In this document: positions 17,585-27,353 of the stretch, in pieces
How the letters are laid out: the number at the start of each line of letters is the position of its first letter
Position numbering within the stretch: position 1 is the stretch's first letter
The notes under the pieces: model-generated
Seen by the model: the letters and a program-made list of their open reading frames with translations, nothing else
Told to the model about the DNA's origin: nothing
Databases searched by the model: none
Assembly: GCA_949825045.1 (NCBI GenBank)
Contig: OX463829.1
Location: 18,756,715-18,820,714, forward strand
DNA: 64,000 nucleotides
Source of the DNA: Argyresthia goedartella
Lineage: Eukaryota > Arthropoda > Insecta > Lepidoptera > Argyresthiidae
Direction of reading: 5' to 3'
Made by a program: the position numbers and the translations under genes

Positions 17585-20290
17585 TTAATTTAAGTAATCT
17601 TGAACATTGTAATATCCCTTTTTCGACAAAGTCGCTTTAACATGCTTTTTAAATTGCTCAAATGGCAATTTCAAAATCTCCAGAGGTATCTTATTGTAGT
17701 AGAGAATGCACTGACCCTTGAAAGAATTGCTAACCTTCGCGAGTCTAAAACGGGGCGCACATAGTCTGTGATTATTTCTTAGGTAAACATTACAGCTATC
17801 GCTAAGTTTGGAAAATGTTGTAAGGTCCTTGCGTACACACATTATATTTTCGAAAATAAATTGACTAGCTACTGTTAGTATGTCAATTTCTTTAAAAAGC
17901 TCTCTTAAGGAGTCTGTTCGTTTTAAATTATAAATTGCTCGAATAGCTCTTTTCTGTAAAATAAAAATAGTTTGAATATCCGCTGCTTTCCCCCACAACA
18001 AGATACCATAGGACATCACACTATGAAAGTAACTAAAATATACTAGCCTAGATGTAGCCACATCCGTGCTTTGTCTGATGTTCCTAACAGCGTAAGCCGC
18101 AGAACTTAATTTACCAGCCAATTTATCTATGTGGGGTCCCCACTGCAATTTGCTATCAATGGTTATTCCAAGAAACTTCGTATCATTTACTAATTCTAAC
18201 GTGCTGTTGTCTAACACCAAACTGGTCTCAACTTGCCTGACATTTGGAAGTGAGAATTTGATACACTTGGTTTTACCAGCGTTTAACAATAAATTATTAA
18301 CTGTGAACCAATTCAAGGTTAAAGACAATACACCATTAACATCATCAAATTCTCCTTTTTGTCTTTCAATTTTGAAGACCATTGAAGTATCATCAGCAAA
18401 CAACACTATGTCAGTTAATTTCTCCACCATGAAAGGCTGATCATTAATATATACCAGGAATAAGAAAGGGCCTAATATGGAACCTTGTGGAACGCCCATT
18501 TTAACACCCGATCCATCAGATTTTACGCCGTTAACTTCTGCCTTTTGAATTATATTGCTTAGGTATGATCTTAGTAGATCCAACGCTTTATTTCTAACTC
18601 CGTAATGATTTAATTTAATTAATAGCGTATTATGATCAACACAATCAAACGCCTTCGACAGGTCGCAAAAAACTCCGATAGCATCCTGTGCGGCCTCCCA
18701 TGCAGAATAAATATGAGATATAAGGGTAATACCTGCATCCGTAGTCGATTTACTCCTAGTGAAACCGTATTGTTTGGCATGGAGTTGTTTTGTACGGTTG
18801 AAGTGTGAGAGCATTTGATTGAGTATAATCTTTTCAAATATTTTACTTAGTGTTGGAAGAACAGATATTGGTCTGAAATTTGAAGGATCACCCTTATCTC
18901 CCGACTTGAACAGAGGTATCAGTTTACTGTGTTTCATGAGGTCTGGGAAAGCCCCATCGTCAACACATTTATTGAATATATAAGCTAAGTGTGGGGCTAT
19001 AACTAGAATTACTGAACCAATGACTTTGACTGATATACCCCACAGGTCTTCCGTATTTTTTAAGTTAAGTAATTTAAACGTTTTGACAATGTCCTGGGGA
19101 TATACATGATGAAATTTTAAATATACATTACTGGCGCTAGTGTTATTTTTTAATAAAGTCTCTGCTTCATATGGAGATAAATTTAGACGGTCTGTTGTGA
19201 GTAAGGGTACATTGGTGAAGAATGTTTCAAAAGCTCGAGCAACATCAGCGCTGGATTTAACAACATCATCACCTATCTTTAGGCAGAAATCATTGTCCCT
19301 TGGTATAACTTTGCCAGTTTCGCGGTTTATTATTTGCCAAACTGTTTTCATTCTATTATTTGAATATTGAATTTTTCTATTAATGTGTAAAGTTTTTGCA
19401 GTTCTACAAACCAACTTGAAAGTTTTGGAATATTTTTTAACGTAGTCATGAAATTTTCGATCAAAGTTATAGGTTTTTTGTTCATAAAGGTCATATAAGA
19501 TAACTCTACTTTTACGAATTCCAAACGTTGCCCAGTCATTAAATTTAGATTTACCGTTGTAGTCACTGACTTTCTTTAATTTAAAAACTTTATTGAATTC
19601 TGTCTGAATAATGCTGAAGAAGTCTGAGTAGATTTTGTTTGGGTTCTGTTCATCAAAATCCGGTACTGGCAAATTTATATCTAACTTTTTCATATACGTC
19701 TCTAGTCTATGGGATGTAATAGGCCTATAAAATGATGGATCAGTTCTATTTTTACTGGCAATTGGGAATGAAACTGTTTGACCACTGTGATCGGAGAGTA
19801 AGCAGTTAATTACATTTTTACTTGTGAATGCACAGTCACAAAATACGTTATCTAAGCAAGTTTGGCTGGTAAGTGTAATTCTAGTCGGCTCTAGAAATAT
19901 ATGACATAAATTAAATGATTTGAACAGAGTTATTAATCGTTGTTTCAATGTTGTATCTACAAGCAAATCTACATTAAAATCGCCACAAATAATTACCTTT
20001 TTTCTGTTATTACAAAGTATAATGAGGGCATCCTCCATAATTTTCTCGAACATTTCAAAATTGCCATGGCCGTTTTCATCTCTCGGAGGTCTGTAGACAC
20101 AAACAATAATATGGCTATCCAACTCAACACAGGATACCTCTATTTGTCTTTCTACAGTAAGTGCAAGAATATCTTTCCGTTGTTTCACCTTAATATTATT
20201 TTTTACTAAGATTAAAGAACCACCTCTATCGGCAGTCTTTCTATTGTAACAACTGACAATTTTGTAATAATTTATGTTAAAAGACATCAT
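17585..20290 (-). CDS. CR1-group ORF2: endonuclease and reverse transcriptase (901 codons)
   Basis: ORF2 nicks the target and copies the element RNA there. The frame is open for 901 codons. The endonuclease part starts late (residue 1 at MMSFNINYYKIVSCYNRK), then shows GGSLILVKNN, CVYRPPRDENG, IICGDFNVDLLVD near residue 110 and LLSDHSGQT near 167. RT follows: FRPISVLPTLSKIFEKI, FCDLSKAFDCVDHNTLLIKL, GVPQGSILGPFLFLVYIND, the catalytic IVLFADDTSMVF, and the thumb (KFLGITIDSKLQWGPHI). The C-terminus is the CR1-type block ending GYYNVQDYLN. The front of the endonuclease (Asn motif, HQNMQGLPG, and the Glu motif expected as TEHWL) is upstream and out of frame, with a deletion of the Glu region compared with copy A. 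So this copy is probably inactive although mostly open. Confidence 0.88.
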   Translation of the reverse strand: MMSFNINYYKIVSCYNRKTADRGGSLILVKNNIKVKQRKDILALTVERQIEVSCVELDSHIIVCVYRPPRDENGHGNFEMFEKIMEDALIILCNNRKKVIICGDFNVDLLVDTTLKQRLITLFKSFNLCHIFLEPTRITLTSQTCLDNVFCDCAFTSKNVINCLLSDHSGQTVSFPIASKNRTDPSFYRPITSHRLETYMKKLDINLPVPDFDEQNPNKIYSDFFSIIQTEFNKVFKLKKVSDYNGKSKFNDWATFGIRKSRVILYDLYEQKTYNFDRKFHDYVKKYSKTFKLVCRTAKTLHINRKIQYSNNRMKTVWQIINRETGKVIPRDNDFCLKIGDDVVKSSADVARAFETFFTNVPLLTTDRLNLSPYEAETLLKNNTSASNVYLKFHHVYPQDIVKTFKLLNLKNTEDLWGISVKVIGSVILVIAPHLAYIFNKCVDDGAFPDLMKHSKLIPLFKSGDKGDPSNFRPISVLPTLSKIFEKIILNQMLSHFNRTKQLHAKQYGFTRSKSTTDAGITLISHIYSAWEAAQDAIGVFCDLSKAFDCVDHNTLLIKLNHYGVRNKALDLLRSYLSNIIQKAEVNGVKSDGSGVKMGVPQGSILGPFLFLVYINDQPFMVEKLTDIVLFADDTSMVFKIERQKGEFDDVNGVLSLTLNWFTVNNLLLNAGKTKCIKFSLPNVRQVETSLVLDNSTLELVNDTKFLGITIDSKLQWGPHIDKLAGKLSSAAYAVRNIRQSTDVATSRLVYFSYFHSVMSYGILLWGKAADIQTIFILQKRAIRAIYNLKRTDSLRELFKEIDILTVASQFIFENIMCVRKDLTTFSKLSDSCNVYLRNNHRLCAPRFRLAKVSNSFKGQCILYYNKIPLEILKLPFEQFKKHVKATLSKKGYYNVQDYLN

Positions 20291-20486
20291 ATTTTCCTTT
20301 AACCTGAATGATTAAGAAATAATTCTAATACAAGTTCTTTGCCAGGTAGCCCCTGCATGTTTTGATGGGAAATATTTAAGTGGGGCTTACCCTTTGTCCT
20401 AGTATTTTTCATTTGATTGCCAGAAAACCCCTGCTCATTTTGTAAAATTTTCTTATGTTTTGAGGGGTCCTCTTTTGTCGAACTAT

Positions 20487-20873
20487 CTAGTTTAAAACAC
20501 TACTATTAGTACTAATACTAACTAAAACTGAAGGCGACTGCGTTATAGTATTTACAACTGTGTCGCATATATTATACGCTAACAATGTAGCTACTCGTTT
20601 TTTTGTTTTATGAGACAGGTACATAGTATCCTGAGTCAAAGTAAAGTTATGAATAAAATTATTCATGTCGAAATATAAAATAGCATCACACGTTATATTG
20701 TATAGAAGCATGTTCATTCTATGTACACTTTTATTTTGTTTCCCCGATAAATAAGAACAATAAGGAAAGTTACATAGAATAAACTTGCACTTCGTCTTAT
20801 TATATAAATTGAGCAGTACCTCTATACCGGTATCTAATGCACTCCGACTAATGTTTGAGTGGTTTCCTACCAT
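20487..20873 (-). pseudogene. CR1-group ORF1 C-terminal part, SGNH-esterase-like
   Basis: This 128-codon frame lies upstream of ORF2 in the same element. It resembles the C-terminal half of an SGNH-hydrolase-type ORF1 protein, as known for CR1 and L2 elements. It has a G-x-N block at the start (VGNHSNIS), a central CKFILCNFPYCSYL strand, and QDTMYLSHKTKKRVATLL near residue 90. The last matches the D-x-x-H catalytic block, except that the His is Tyr here. The N-terminal half with the catalytic Ser is gone, because the element is truncated at 20957. Esterase-type ORF1 proteins are thought to act in RNP assembly. Family membership is inferred from pattern, not from a search. Confidence 0.5.
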
Positions 20874-20959
20874 AATAACAATGGTAGTATTTTCATCAAA
20901 ATTCCCTACAGCTACCTTTTTTATAATATCCTCAAAGGAACTATTAGGGCAACAATTAT

Positions 20960-21919
20960 TTGTCGGTCATGCTCCCCACCGCCTCGGTGATAGCGTGGAG
21001 TTCGGACGGCAAATCTTGTGTGGCACGAGCACTATTGGACTCGGGGGCCCAGGGGTGCTTAGTCTCGTGCAACCTTGTTAGACGGTTGGGCATTTCGGTA
21101 AGGGAGTATCCACATTCCATTCGGGGAATTGGGAACACGGAAGTCGGTTCCGTTAAGGGAGTATGTCGGATTTCTCCCTCGTCACGGGTGGATTCATCGG
21201 TGAATCTGACGGTCACGGCATTAGTCATGCCTAATGTGATGGGCTCACACCCTCACGTACGGTTGTCGCCCTCGGTGCGACAGTTGGTCGCTGGGTTGTC
21301 ACTGGCTGACCCGGAGTTCGATATTCCGGGCCCAGTAGACATTTTATTGGGTGTCGATGCCTTGGGATACCTGTTAGTGCCAGGTGTCCACGTGTTGCAG
21401 GCGACTGGTCTGGTTTCGGTCAACACCAGACTGGGCCATGCGGTAATGGGTCCGGTCATGCCGGCTGCCCCACGCCTAGCGACTCGCAGTCCCTTATTCG
21501 GTTCTGTACTCTCGGAGGTGATACAGAAGTTTTGGGAGGTGGAGGAACCACCTACGGTCCGCCGGTTGGACCCGGTTGAAGAAGAGTGTGAACAGTTTTA
21601 TCGGAACAATACTGGTCGCCTTCGGTCAGGTCGATTTCTCACACGTCTTCCATTTCGGAGTGATCGCCCACCGCTGGGCAGTTCACACCATGCAGCCGAG
21701 ACGCGGCTTCTGTCGATGGAACGACGCATGAAGCGTGACGAGATTTTCCGGCAGAAGTACGTCGACTTCATGCGGGAATACGAGTCGCTCGGCCACATGT
21801 CGGTTTCGGGTATCGACTGGAAGCGTGAAGACCACTGCTTCCTGCCCCATCACGCGGTCTTGAGGACCCCGGAGGGCAAAATACGGGTAGTGTTCGATGG
21901 ATCGGCATCAACATCATGA
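20960..21919 (+). pseudogene. BEL/Pao pol, protease and RT start
   Basis: The frame opens right at the CR1-group junction with VMLPTASVIAW, the usual sequence just before the BEL/Pao protease. The active site is RALLDSGAQGCLVS and the second part GPVDILLGVDALGYLL (DUF1758-like). A connector with DPVEEECEQFYRN leads to the RT start: HHAVLRTPEGKIRVVFDGSA. The frame ends TST-stop at 21919, where RT should continue without a break (usually a Ser/Gly-rich turn, then SLN). The following frame starts at 21916, so a small deletion caused a frameshift here. Protease and RT are otherwise well preserved. Confidence 0.85.
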
Positions 21920-24804
21920 ACCTGAACCAGTGTTTGTATTCAGGGCCAAAGTTGAACCATGACATCGCGGATGTTATCACACGGTTCCGTCGACACAATG
22001 TTGTGTTTGTAGCTGACACCCGGATGATGTTTAGACAGACGGTCATTCACCCTGACGATAGACGGTATCAGCTGATACTGTGGCGAGAGAGCCCAGATCA
22101 GCCCATCAGGGTGTACGAGCTGAACACCAACACGTACGGGCTACGGTCTAGTCCTTATTTGGCGATTCGCACTCTGCGGGAGTTAGCGGATCGAGAACGG
22201 TTAAACTTCCCTAGAGGAGCAGCGATCCTGGAGCAGGATCTCTACGTGGACGATATCTGTACCGGTGCAGATTCCGTAGAGGAGGCGCTCGCTCGATGGG
22301 ACGAGCTAGTTGAGCTCTTACGGGGTGGAGGTTACGAGCTCCGGAAATGGATGTCGAACTCTCCAGAGTTACTGACTGGTCTTCCGGATGACTACCAGCA
22401 GGATCCCCACATTTTTGAAAATTTGGAAAATCCAAATATGTTGTCGGTATTAGGCGTCCAGTACCAGCCGGTGTCAGACATGTTCTCGTATCGGGTCGAG
22501 TTGGACTCCCCGAAGGTCTGGACGAAACGGAACGTCCTTTCAACGGTGGCTAGGACATTTGATCCAAACGGGTGGATCACCCCGGTAACATTTCAGCTCA
22601 AGTGTTTTATGCAGCAATTGTGGTCTGCTGAGCTGAAATGGGACGACCCGATCGGCGGGTCATTGAGCTCAGAGTGGGACTCGTTCTTTTCGACCCTCCC
22701 TGGCATCAATCAGATTTCACTGCCACGGAGGTTGGTCCCCACCAAACGATACACCGCCACCCTGCATGGGTTTTGCGATGCCTCGGAGAAGGGCTACGGA
22801 GCTGCGGTGTATCTGCGTACGGTCGACTCCTCGGGGGAGGTTGATGTGCGGTTGGTCATGGCCAAGAGCAAGGTTGCGCCGTTGCGCACTCGCCTGACCA
22901 TTCCCAAGTTAGAGCTTTCGGGAGCGGCTCTCCTGACTCGTCTGCTCAACCACACGATGACGGTTCTTCGTGGGTCAATAGCGTTGGAAGAAACGGTCTA
23001 CGCTTGGACGGACAGCCAGATCGTGTTATGCTGGCTGAAGGCTTCAGTTCACAAGCTGGAGATTTTTGTGGCGAATCGGGTTTCGCAGATTTTGGATTCC
23101 GAGGTTCCCTTAATCTGGAGACATGTTCCAGGTGAAATGAACCCAGCAGACTGTGCGTCTCGTGGGTGTCACGCGCCGGAGTTGGTTGGACATCCCTTGT
23201 GGTGGGGTCCAAAATGGTTGACTCAAGCCGATTCGGATTGGCCAATGAGTCCACGCGTTACCACGGTGAACGGCGCCTTGACAGTCGGTGTCTGTACGAC
23301 GCAACCAGAGCCGGAAGAGGAGTTCAGCCTGCTGGAACGGTACAGCTCGCTCGACAAGCTGGTCAATGTGACTGCCTGGATCTGCCGATTTGCGCGGAAT
23401 TGTCGGAATTCTGAGGCGCAACGAGTGCGGACACAGGTCCTGACACCACGGGAACGGAACCATGCGTTGTTTGCATTGGTACGGAACGTGCAGACGGTGC
23501 ACTTTAAGTCCGAATTGGACATTCTGCGACGCGGACGCGTCCAACTGAAGGGAGCTGTGGCTCGGCTCAACCCGTTTATTGACCCTCAAGGATTGCTGAG
23601 GGTAGGAGGTCGGCTGCGGAATGCCAACCTGCCTTATGCGGCTCGCCACCCGTTGTTACTCCCTAGGAAAGGGAAGTTGGTCGAACTGTTGATACAGGAT
23701 CGACACATTCGGAATGGCCATATCGGATGCCACGCCTTGATGGCGTTTCTCCAGCGCGAGTTCTGGATTCTATCGGGAAGACGCTTAGTGCGTAGCGTCG
23801 TATTTCGGTGCCCGCCTTGTTATCGGGCCAAGGCGGCTACGATGCAGCCCCAGATGGGCGACTTGCCCTCGGATAGGGTTAACGAAATCCGGCCCTTTGC
23901 GGGTGTCGGAACGGATTTCGCGGGACCATTCATGGTCAAGTCTTCACAGCTACGGAACGCCAGATTAGTGAAGGCATACCTGTGCGTCTTCGCGTGCTTG
24001 GCCACGAAGGCAGTCCACTTGGAGGTGGTCAGTGACCTCACTACAGAGGCATTTATCGCATGTTTAGATCGGTTCGTCTCACGAAGGGGCCTCCCGACAT
24101 TAATCCGTTCGGACAACGGCACAAATTTTGTCGGAGCCAGGCGATATCTGCAGGAGGTCACTCAATTCCTGAACGGTAACCAGGACGCCATCGGTACGGC
24201 TTGCTCCCGACGAGGGATTGAATGGGTTTTCAGTCCGCCGGGATGTCCTCATTGGGGAGGAATTTTTGAGGCTGCGGTTAAATCGGCTAAGTCGCACCTG
24301 ACGAGGATCATCGGTGAGACCTCTCTACGCTTTGAAGAGCTTGCGACGCTGTTCTGTAAAATTGAAATGACACTGAACTCGCGTCCGTTGTGCCCGCTCA
24401 GTTCGGATCCAAATGATTTGGAAGCGTTGACGCCGGGTCACTTCCTGATAGGTCAGCCCCTTAACGCCCTGCCAGAATACCCATTCGGTGATGTTAAGTT
24501 AAGTCGGTTAACTAGGTGGCAGATGTTGCAGCAGATGGCTCAAGATTTTTGGAAATAGTGGTCCCTTGAGTACTTGCACATCTTGCAGCAGCGCCTTAAG
24601 TGGACTGACCGGACGAGCCCCCCTCAAGTCGGTGATTTGGTGCTGATTAAGGATGCGAACCTGCCATCATTGAGATGGAGACGAGGACGGATCGTCAATT
24701 TGTACACGGGTCGGGATGGCACGCCTCGATCAGCAGAAGTCAAGGTGGGGGACTCGGTCCTCAAGAGAGCGGTCGCAACACTTTCTCGCCTTCCTATTGA
24801 TTAG
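21916..24804 (+). pseudogene. BEL/Pao pol: RT, RNase H and integrase, with TAG at 24556
   Basis: RT continues with LNQCLYSGPKLNHDI, the palm motif VVFVADTRMMFRQ and catalytic DLYVDDICTGA near residue 110. RNase H follows (HGFCDASEKGYGAAVY, YAWTDSQIVLCWLK, HVPGEMNPADCASRG). Integrase has the HHCC zinc site (HIRNGHIGCHALMAFL, CPPCYR) and the D, D, E triad in GVGTDFAGPFM, LIRSDNGTNFVGA and HWGGIFEAAVK. The frame stops at TAG 24556-24558 in FWK-stop-WSLEYLHILQQR. The same frame then stays open to 24804 through PQVGDLVLIKDANLPSLRW, the usual BEL/Pao C-terminal domain, so the TAG is a simple nonsense change. No env follows. The 3' LTR starts 31 bases later, after a purine-rich stretch. Confidence 0.88.
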
Positions 24805-24835
24805 GGACAGGTTCGGGCCTGTCCGGGCGGGTGAC

Positions 24836-25404
24836 TGTTTAATATTTATGCTTCGGAACGCACCGGTTTTTGTTGCGCGGATCGACCGCGAGTAATCGGG
24901 ACATCACTAAGCAGAAACGGATCGCAGCTGTCACTCGTACCAACGAGAGGAAAAAATTGGAGGTTACTTTACCCTTTTCTCATCGGGAGAACAACATGTC
25001 TGCTCATGGCGTCAGGCCATTGATTGTATTTCGGTGTACCATTTACTAAATACAGGCGTCGGGCCTGGTCGGAGTGTTAATCATCTACATCGTCGGAAAA
25101 TAAGTAGATTCGCGTCAGCGGTCAAGTGATCCGTGTGGATGGCACCTCGTCGTATCGGTAGCGGCGACTCCACGTGACGGTAGGCAGCACGCCGGCGACA
25201 GCGTCGGCAGCGACGGCAAGATTCAATCCATATCCTATCCCAAACTGTGCCCTTTTCCCGAATTCCCGTCTCGAATCGAGCTTTCGATTTCCTGTCTACG
25301 GAGACAAAAGTCAGTAAAATTTCATCACTTCTTTTCTCTCACGTGCTGGCAAAAGCACACCCCCTTCGGATTCCACGCCGTTCGGTAGGCGTGGAAATTA
25401 ATCA
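24836..25404 (+). repeat. BEL/Pao 3' LTR
   Basis: This matches the 5' LTR at 14395-14964 with about 15 substitutions and one indel. It starts TGTTTAAT and ends AATTAATCA. GC-rich purine sequence (GGGCGGGTGAC) directly before it is the likely polypurine tract. The CR1-group copy A resumes at 25405. Confidence 0.88.
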
Positions 25405-26453
25405 ACTTTATTGGATATAACTAAGAATGGGTATAACTAGAATTACTGCAACAGTGACTATCACTGATACACCCCACAGGTCTTCAGTTTTTTTTTAATT
25501 ATTCTTGAGGGTGTTCTGGGGATATAATGATTAAATTTAAAATCCTCATTACTGACGCTAGTGCTGTTTTTTAACAAGTCTTTGCTTCATTTGAAGATAA
25601 GTTTAGACGCTCTGTTGTGAGTAAGGGTAGATTGGTGAAGAATGGTTCGGATGCTCGAGCTACTGAGGTAGCATTGGATTTAACAACATCACTTATCTTT
25701 GAGCAGAATCATTGTCTCTAGGTATAAATTTGCCAGTTTTACGGTTCATTATTTGCCAAACCATTTTCTTTATTTTATTTGAATATTTTTATTTATTTGT
25801 TAAGCTTTTGCAGTTCTACAGACCAATTTGAAAGTTTTGAAATATGTTTTAACTTAGTCGCGAAATTTTCTATCAAAGTTATAGGTTTTTTGTTCATAAA
25901 GTCGTCCAAGTCAACTCTACTTTTACGAATTACAAAAGTTGCCCAGTCATCGTTTACTAGCAATTGGGAATGAAACTGTTTGATCGCTGTGATCGGACGT
26001 AAGCAGTTAATAAAAAAAATACTAGTGAATGCACAGCCACAAAAATGTTATCTAAGCAAGTTTGTCTGGTAAGTGTAATTCTAGTCAACTCTAGAAAAAC
26101 ATGACATAAATTAAATTATTTGAATAAAGTTATTGTTGTTTCATTGTTCATAAAGAAATCGTTGTTTCATTGTTGTATCTACAAGGAAATCTACATTAAG
26201 ATCGCCACAAATAATTAACTTTATTCTGTTATAAGATAGTTTAGTGAGGGCTTCCTCAATAATTTTCTCAAATATTTCGTAATTGCCATGGCCTTTTTCA
26301 TCCCTCGGAGGTCTGTAGACAAAAATAATATTATGGCATTGTAACTCAACACAGGATAGCTTCATTTGTCTTTCTGCAGTAAGTGCAATAAATAATAGCT
26401 GTCCGTTGTCTCATCTTAATATTTTTTTACTTAGATTAAAGAACCACCTCTAT
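25405..26453 (-). mobile_element. CR1-group element copy A, part 2 (linker and endonuclease fragments)
   Basis: This continues copy A after the BEL/Pao insertion and matches copy B at about 18975-20225. It is more decayed, with many indels. The recognisable ORF (26365-26141, minus) contains VYRPPRDEKGHGNYEIFEKI and LIICGDLNVDFLVDTTMKQR, the central endonuclease motif with Phe replaced by Leu (GDLN). It is interrupted at 26453 by another non-LTR fragment. Confidence 0.8.
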
Positions 26454-27001
26454 TTTTCATATATTCATATGCTTTATTGCAGACAAATATTTTACAAGTT
26501 ACAATAAAATATAATGTATGTACAAAGGCGAGCTTATCTCTAAAAATAGATTTATTTCAGTAAACCAAAACATTAAAGGAAATATTTTTATAAAAGGTAG
26601 GTAAGCAGTGCACAATAACTAGTTTAAATCAAATGCCAAGGAATAGAATAAATACTTATAAAATAAAGACAGTAACTACCAAATAAGTACCGAAATATAC
26701 TACATACACTTTACATAAAAATACATACAATAACTTTTACGAAAGGGAGAGGTGGTGCTCGTTAACACGTTTCTCAAAAGAGAAAAGAGTGGGACTGTCT
26801 CTTATAGTGCAAGGAAGTGCGTTCCAAAGTCGGACCGCCCGTAACTTGAAAGAGTGCTTATACGCAGCATTTTTATGCCGCGGAGTTGCTAAAAGTGTGA
26901 GATCTTCGGCGACGACGATCGAACGACGACAAATCCGAAGCCATCCCACCTCTTTGCAATATTGAGAAACATAGTTGAATTTGCGAAGTCCGAAGATAAA
27001 C
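26454..27001 (-). mobile_element. 5'-truncated non-LTR retrotransposon fragment inside copy A
   Basis: Copy A is interrupted between CTCTAT at 26448-26453 and CTCTAT just before 27002, a likely short target duplication. The minus-strand ORF from about 27001 to 26737 ends in the C-terminal block common to many non-LTR ORF2 proteins (FKLRAVRLWNALPCTIRDSP, then FSFEKRVNEHHLS). A 3' UTR of about 280 bases with AATAAA near its end (26471-26476) follows. This element belongs to a different family from copy A, whose ORF2 ends in another sequence. The clade is not clear from this short piece. Confidence 0.7.
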
Positions 27002-27198
27002 CGCTCTATCAGCAGTCTTTCTGTTGTAACAACTGACAATTTAGTAATTAATTGTGTTAAAATACATCACATTATGCTTTAACCAGTGTTTTGTAATACA
27101 AAAAACATCGGTGTCAGAATTATTAAGAAATAATTTCAAAACAACGTAGCTCCTGCATGTTTTGATGGGTAATATTTAAGTAGAGCTTACCCTTTGTC
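27002..27198 (-). mobile_element. CR1-group element copy A, part 3 (endonuclease N-terminus)
   Basis: This resumes copy A exactly where part 2 stopped (the CAGTCTTTCTGTTG word, 20232 in copy B). On the minus strand it encodes FLNNSDTDVFCITKHWLKH, the region of the catalytic Glu motif (normally TEHWL; here TKHWL). Copy B has this region deleted. After 27198 the similarity ends. Confidence 0.7.
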
Positions 27199-27338
27199 GC
27201 AAAAGAGAAGAATAACTGCGATGTCTCCGACGACAAACTTGGGAAAATCGCAGGACTCCCTCAGGCGACAAACCGTCTCCCACTGCTCCGTCCAGGTCCC
27301 CGCACCTTCAGAGTATAAAAGGTAAGGTGGTCTAACAA
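27199..27338 (+). mobile_element. Unidentified element, left part, split by the Jockey insertion
   Basis: Together with 28448-28735 this forms one sequence interrupted by the Jockey fragment. The outer end is close to AATAAA followed by TTTATTTGTATTTGT near 28711-28730, so it is probably the 3' UTR of another non-LTR element on the plus strand. I see no clear coding motif. Confidence 0.4.
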
Positions 27339-27353
27339 GGCTAGGGCGTACTC
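27339..27353. repeat. Target site duplication, left copy
   Basis: GGCTAGGGCGTACTC occurs here and again at 28433-28447, directly after a poly(A) run. It brackets the 5'-truncated Jockey insertion and is the normal length for target-primed reverse transcription. Confidence 0.9.

Larger units (their letters stand above)
17324..20957 (-). mobile_element. CR1-group (Daphne-like) non-LTR element, copy B
   Basis: On the minus strand this holds the end of ORF1, an ORF2 with endonuclease and RT, a short 3' UTR with AATAAA, and a tail of four 7-base repeats rather than poly(A). It sits between Gag and protease of the BEL/Pao element. It is 5'-truncated inside ORF1 at the right junction near 20957. 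Parts of two more copies are present in the window (13932 onward and 36262-37205). Short tandem repeat tails are known from CR1, L2 and Daphne-type elements; the RT motifs also fit this group. The exact clade would need a tree. Confidence 0.88.
14395..25404 (+). mobile_element. BEL/Pao LTR retrotransposon, split by a CR1-group insertion
   Basis: Two LTRs of about 570 bp bracket a primer site, Gag, protease, RT, RNase H and integrase, all on the plus strand and in BEL/Pao order. The two LTRs differ at roughly 15 positions plus one single-base indel by eye, about 97 percent identity. So the insertion is not recent but not ancient. Without the CR1-group insertion (17324-20957) it would be about 7.4 kb, normal for BEL/Pao. 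It lies inside CR1-group copy A, whose halves sit at 13932-14394 and 25405-26453. A frameshift near 21917 and a TAG at 24556 break pol. I could not read a clean target duplication. Confidence 0.9.

Noticed and set aside
23110..23649. 179-codon minus-strand ORF within BEL/Pao pol
   Set aside because: It is antisense to well-conserved RNase H and integrase motifs.
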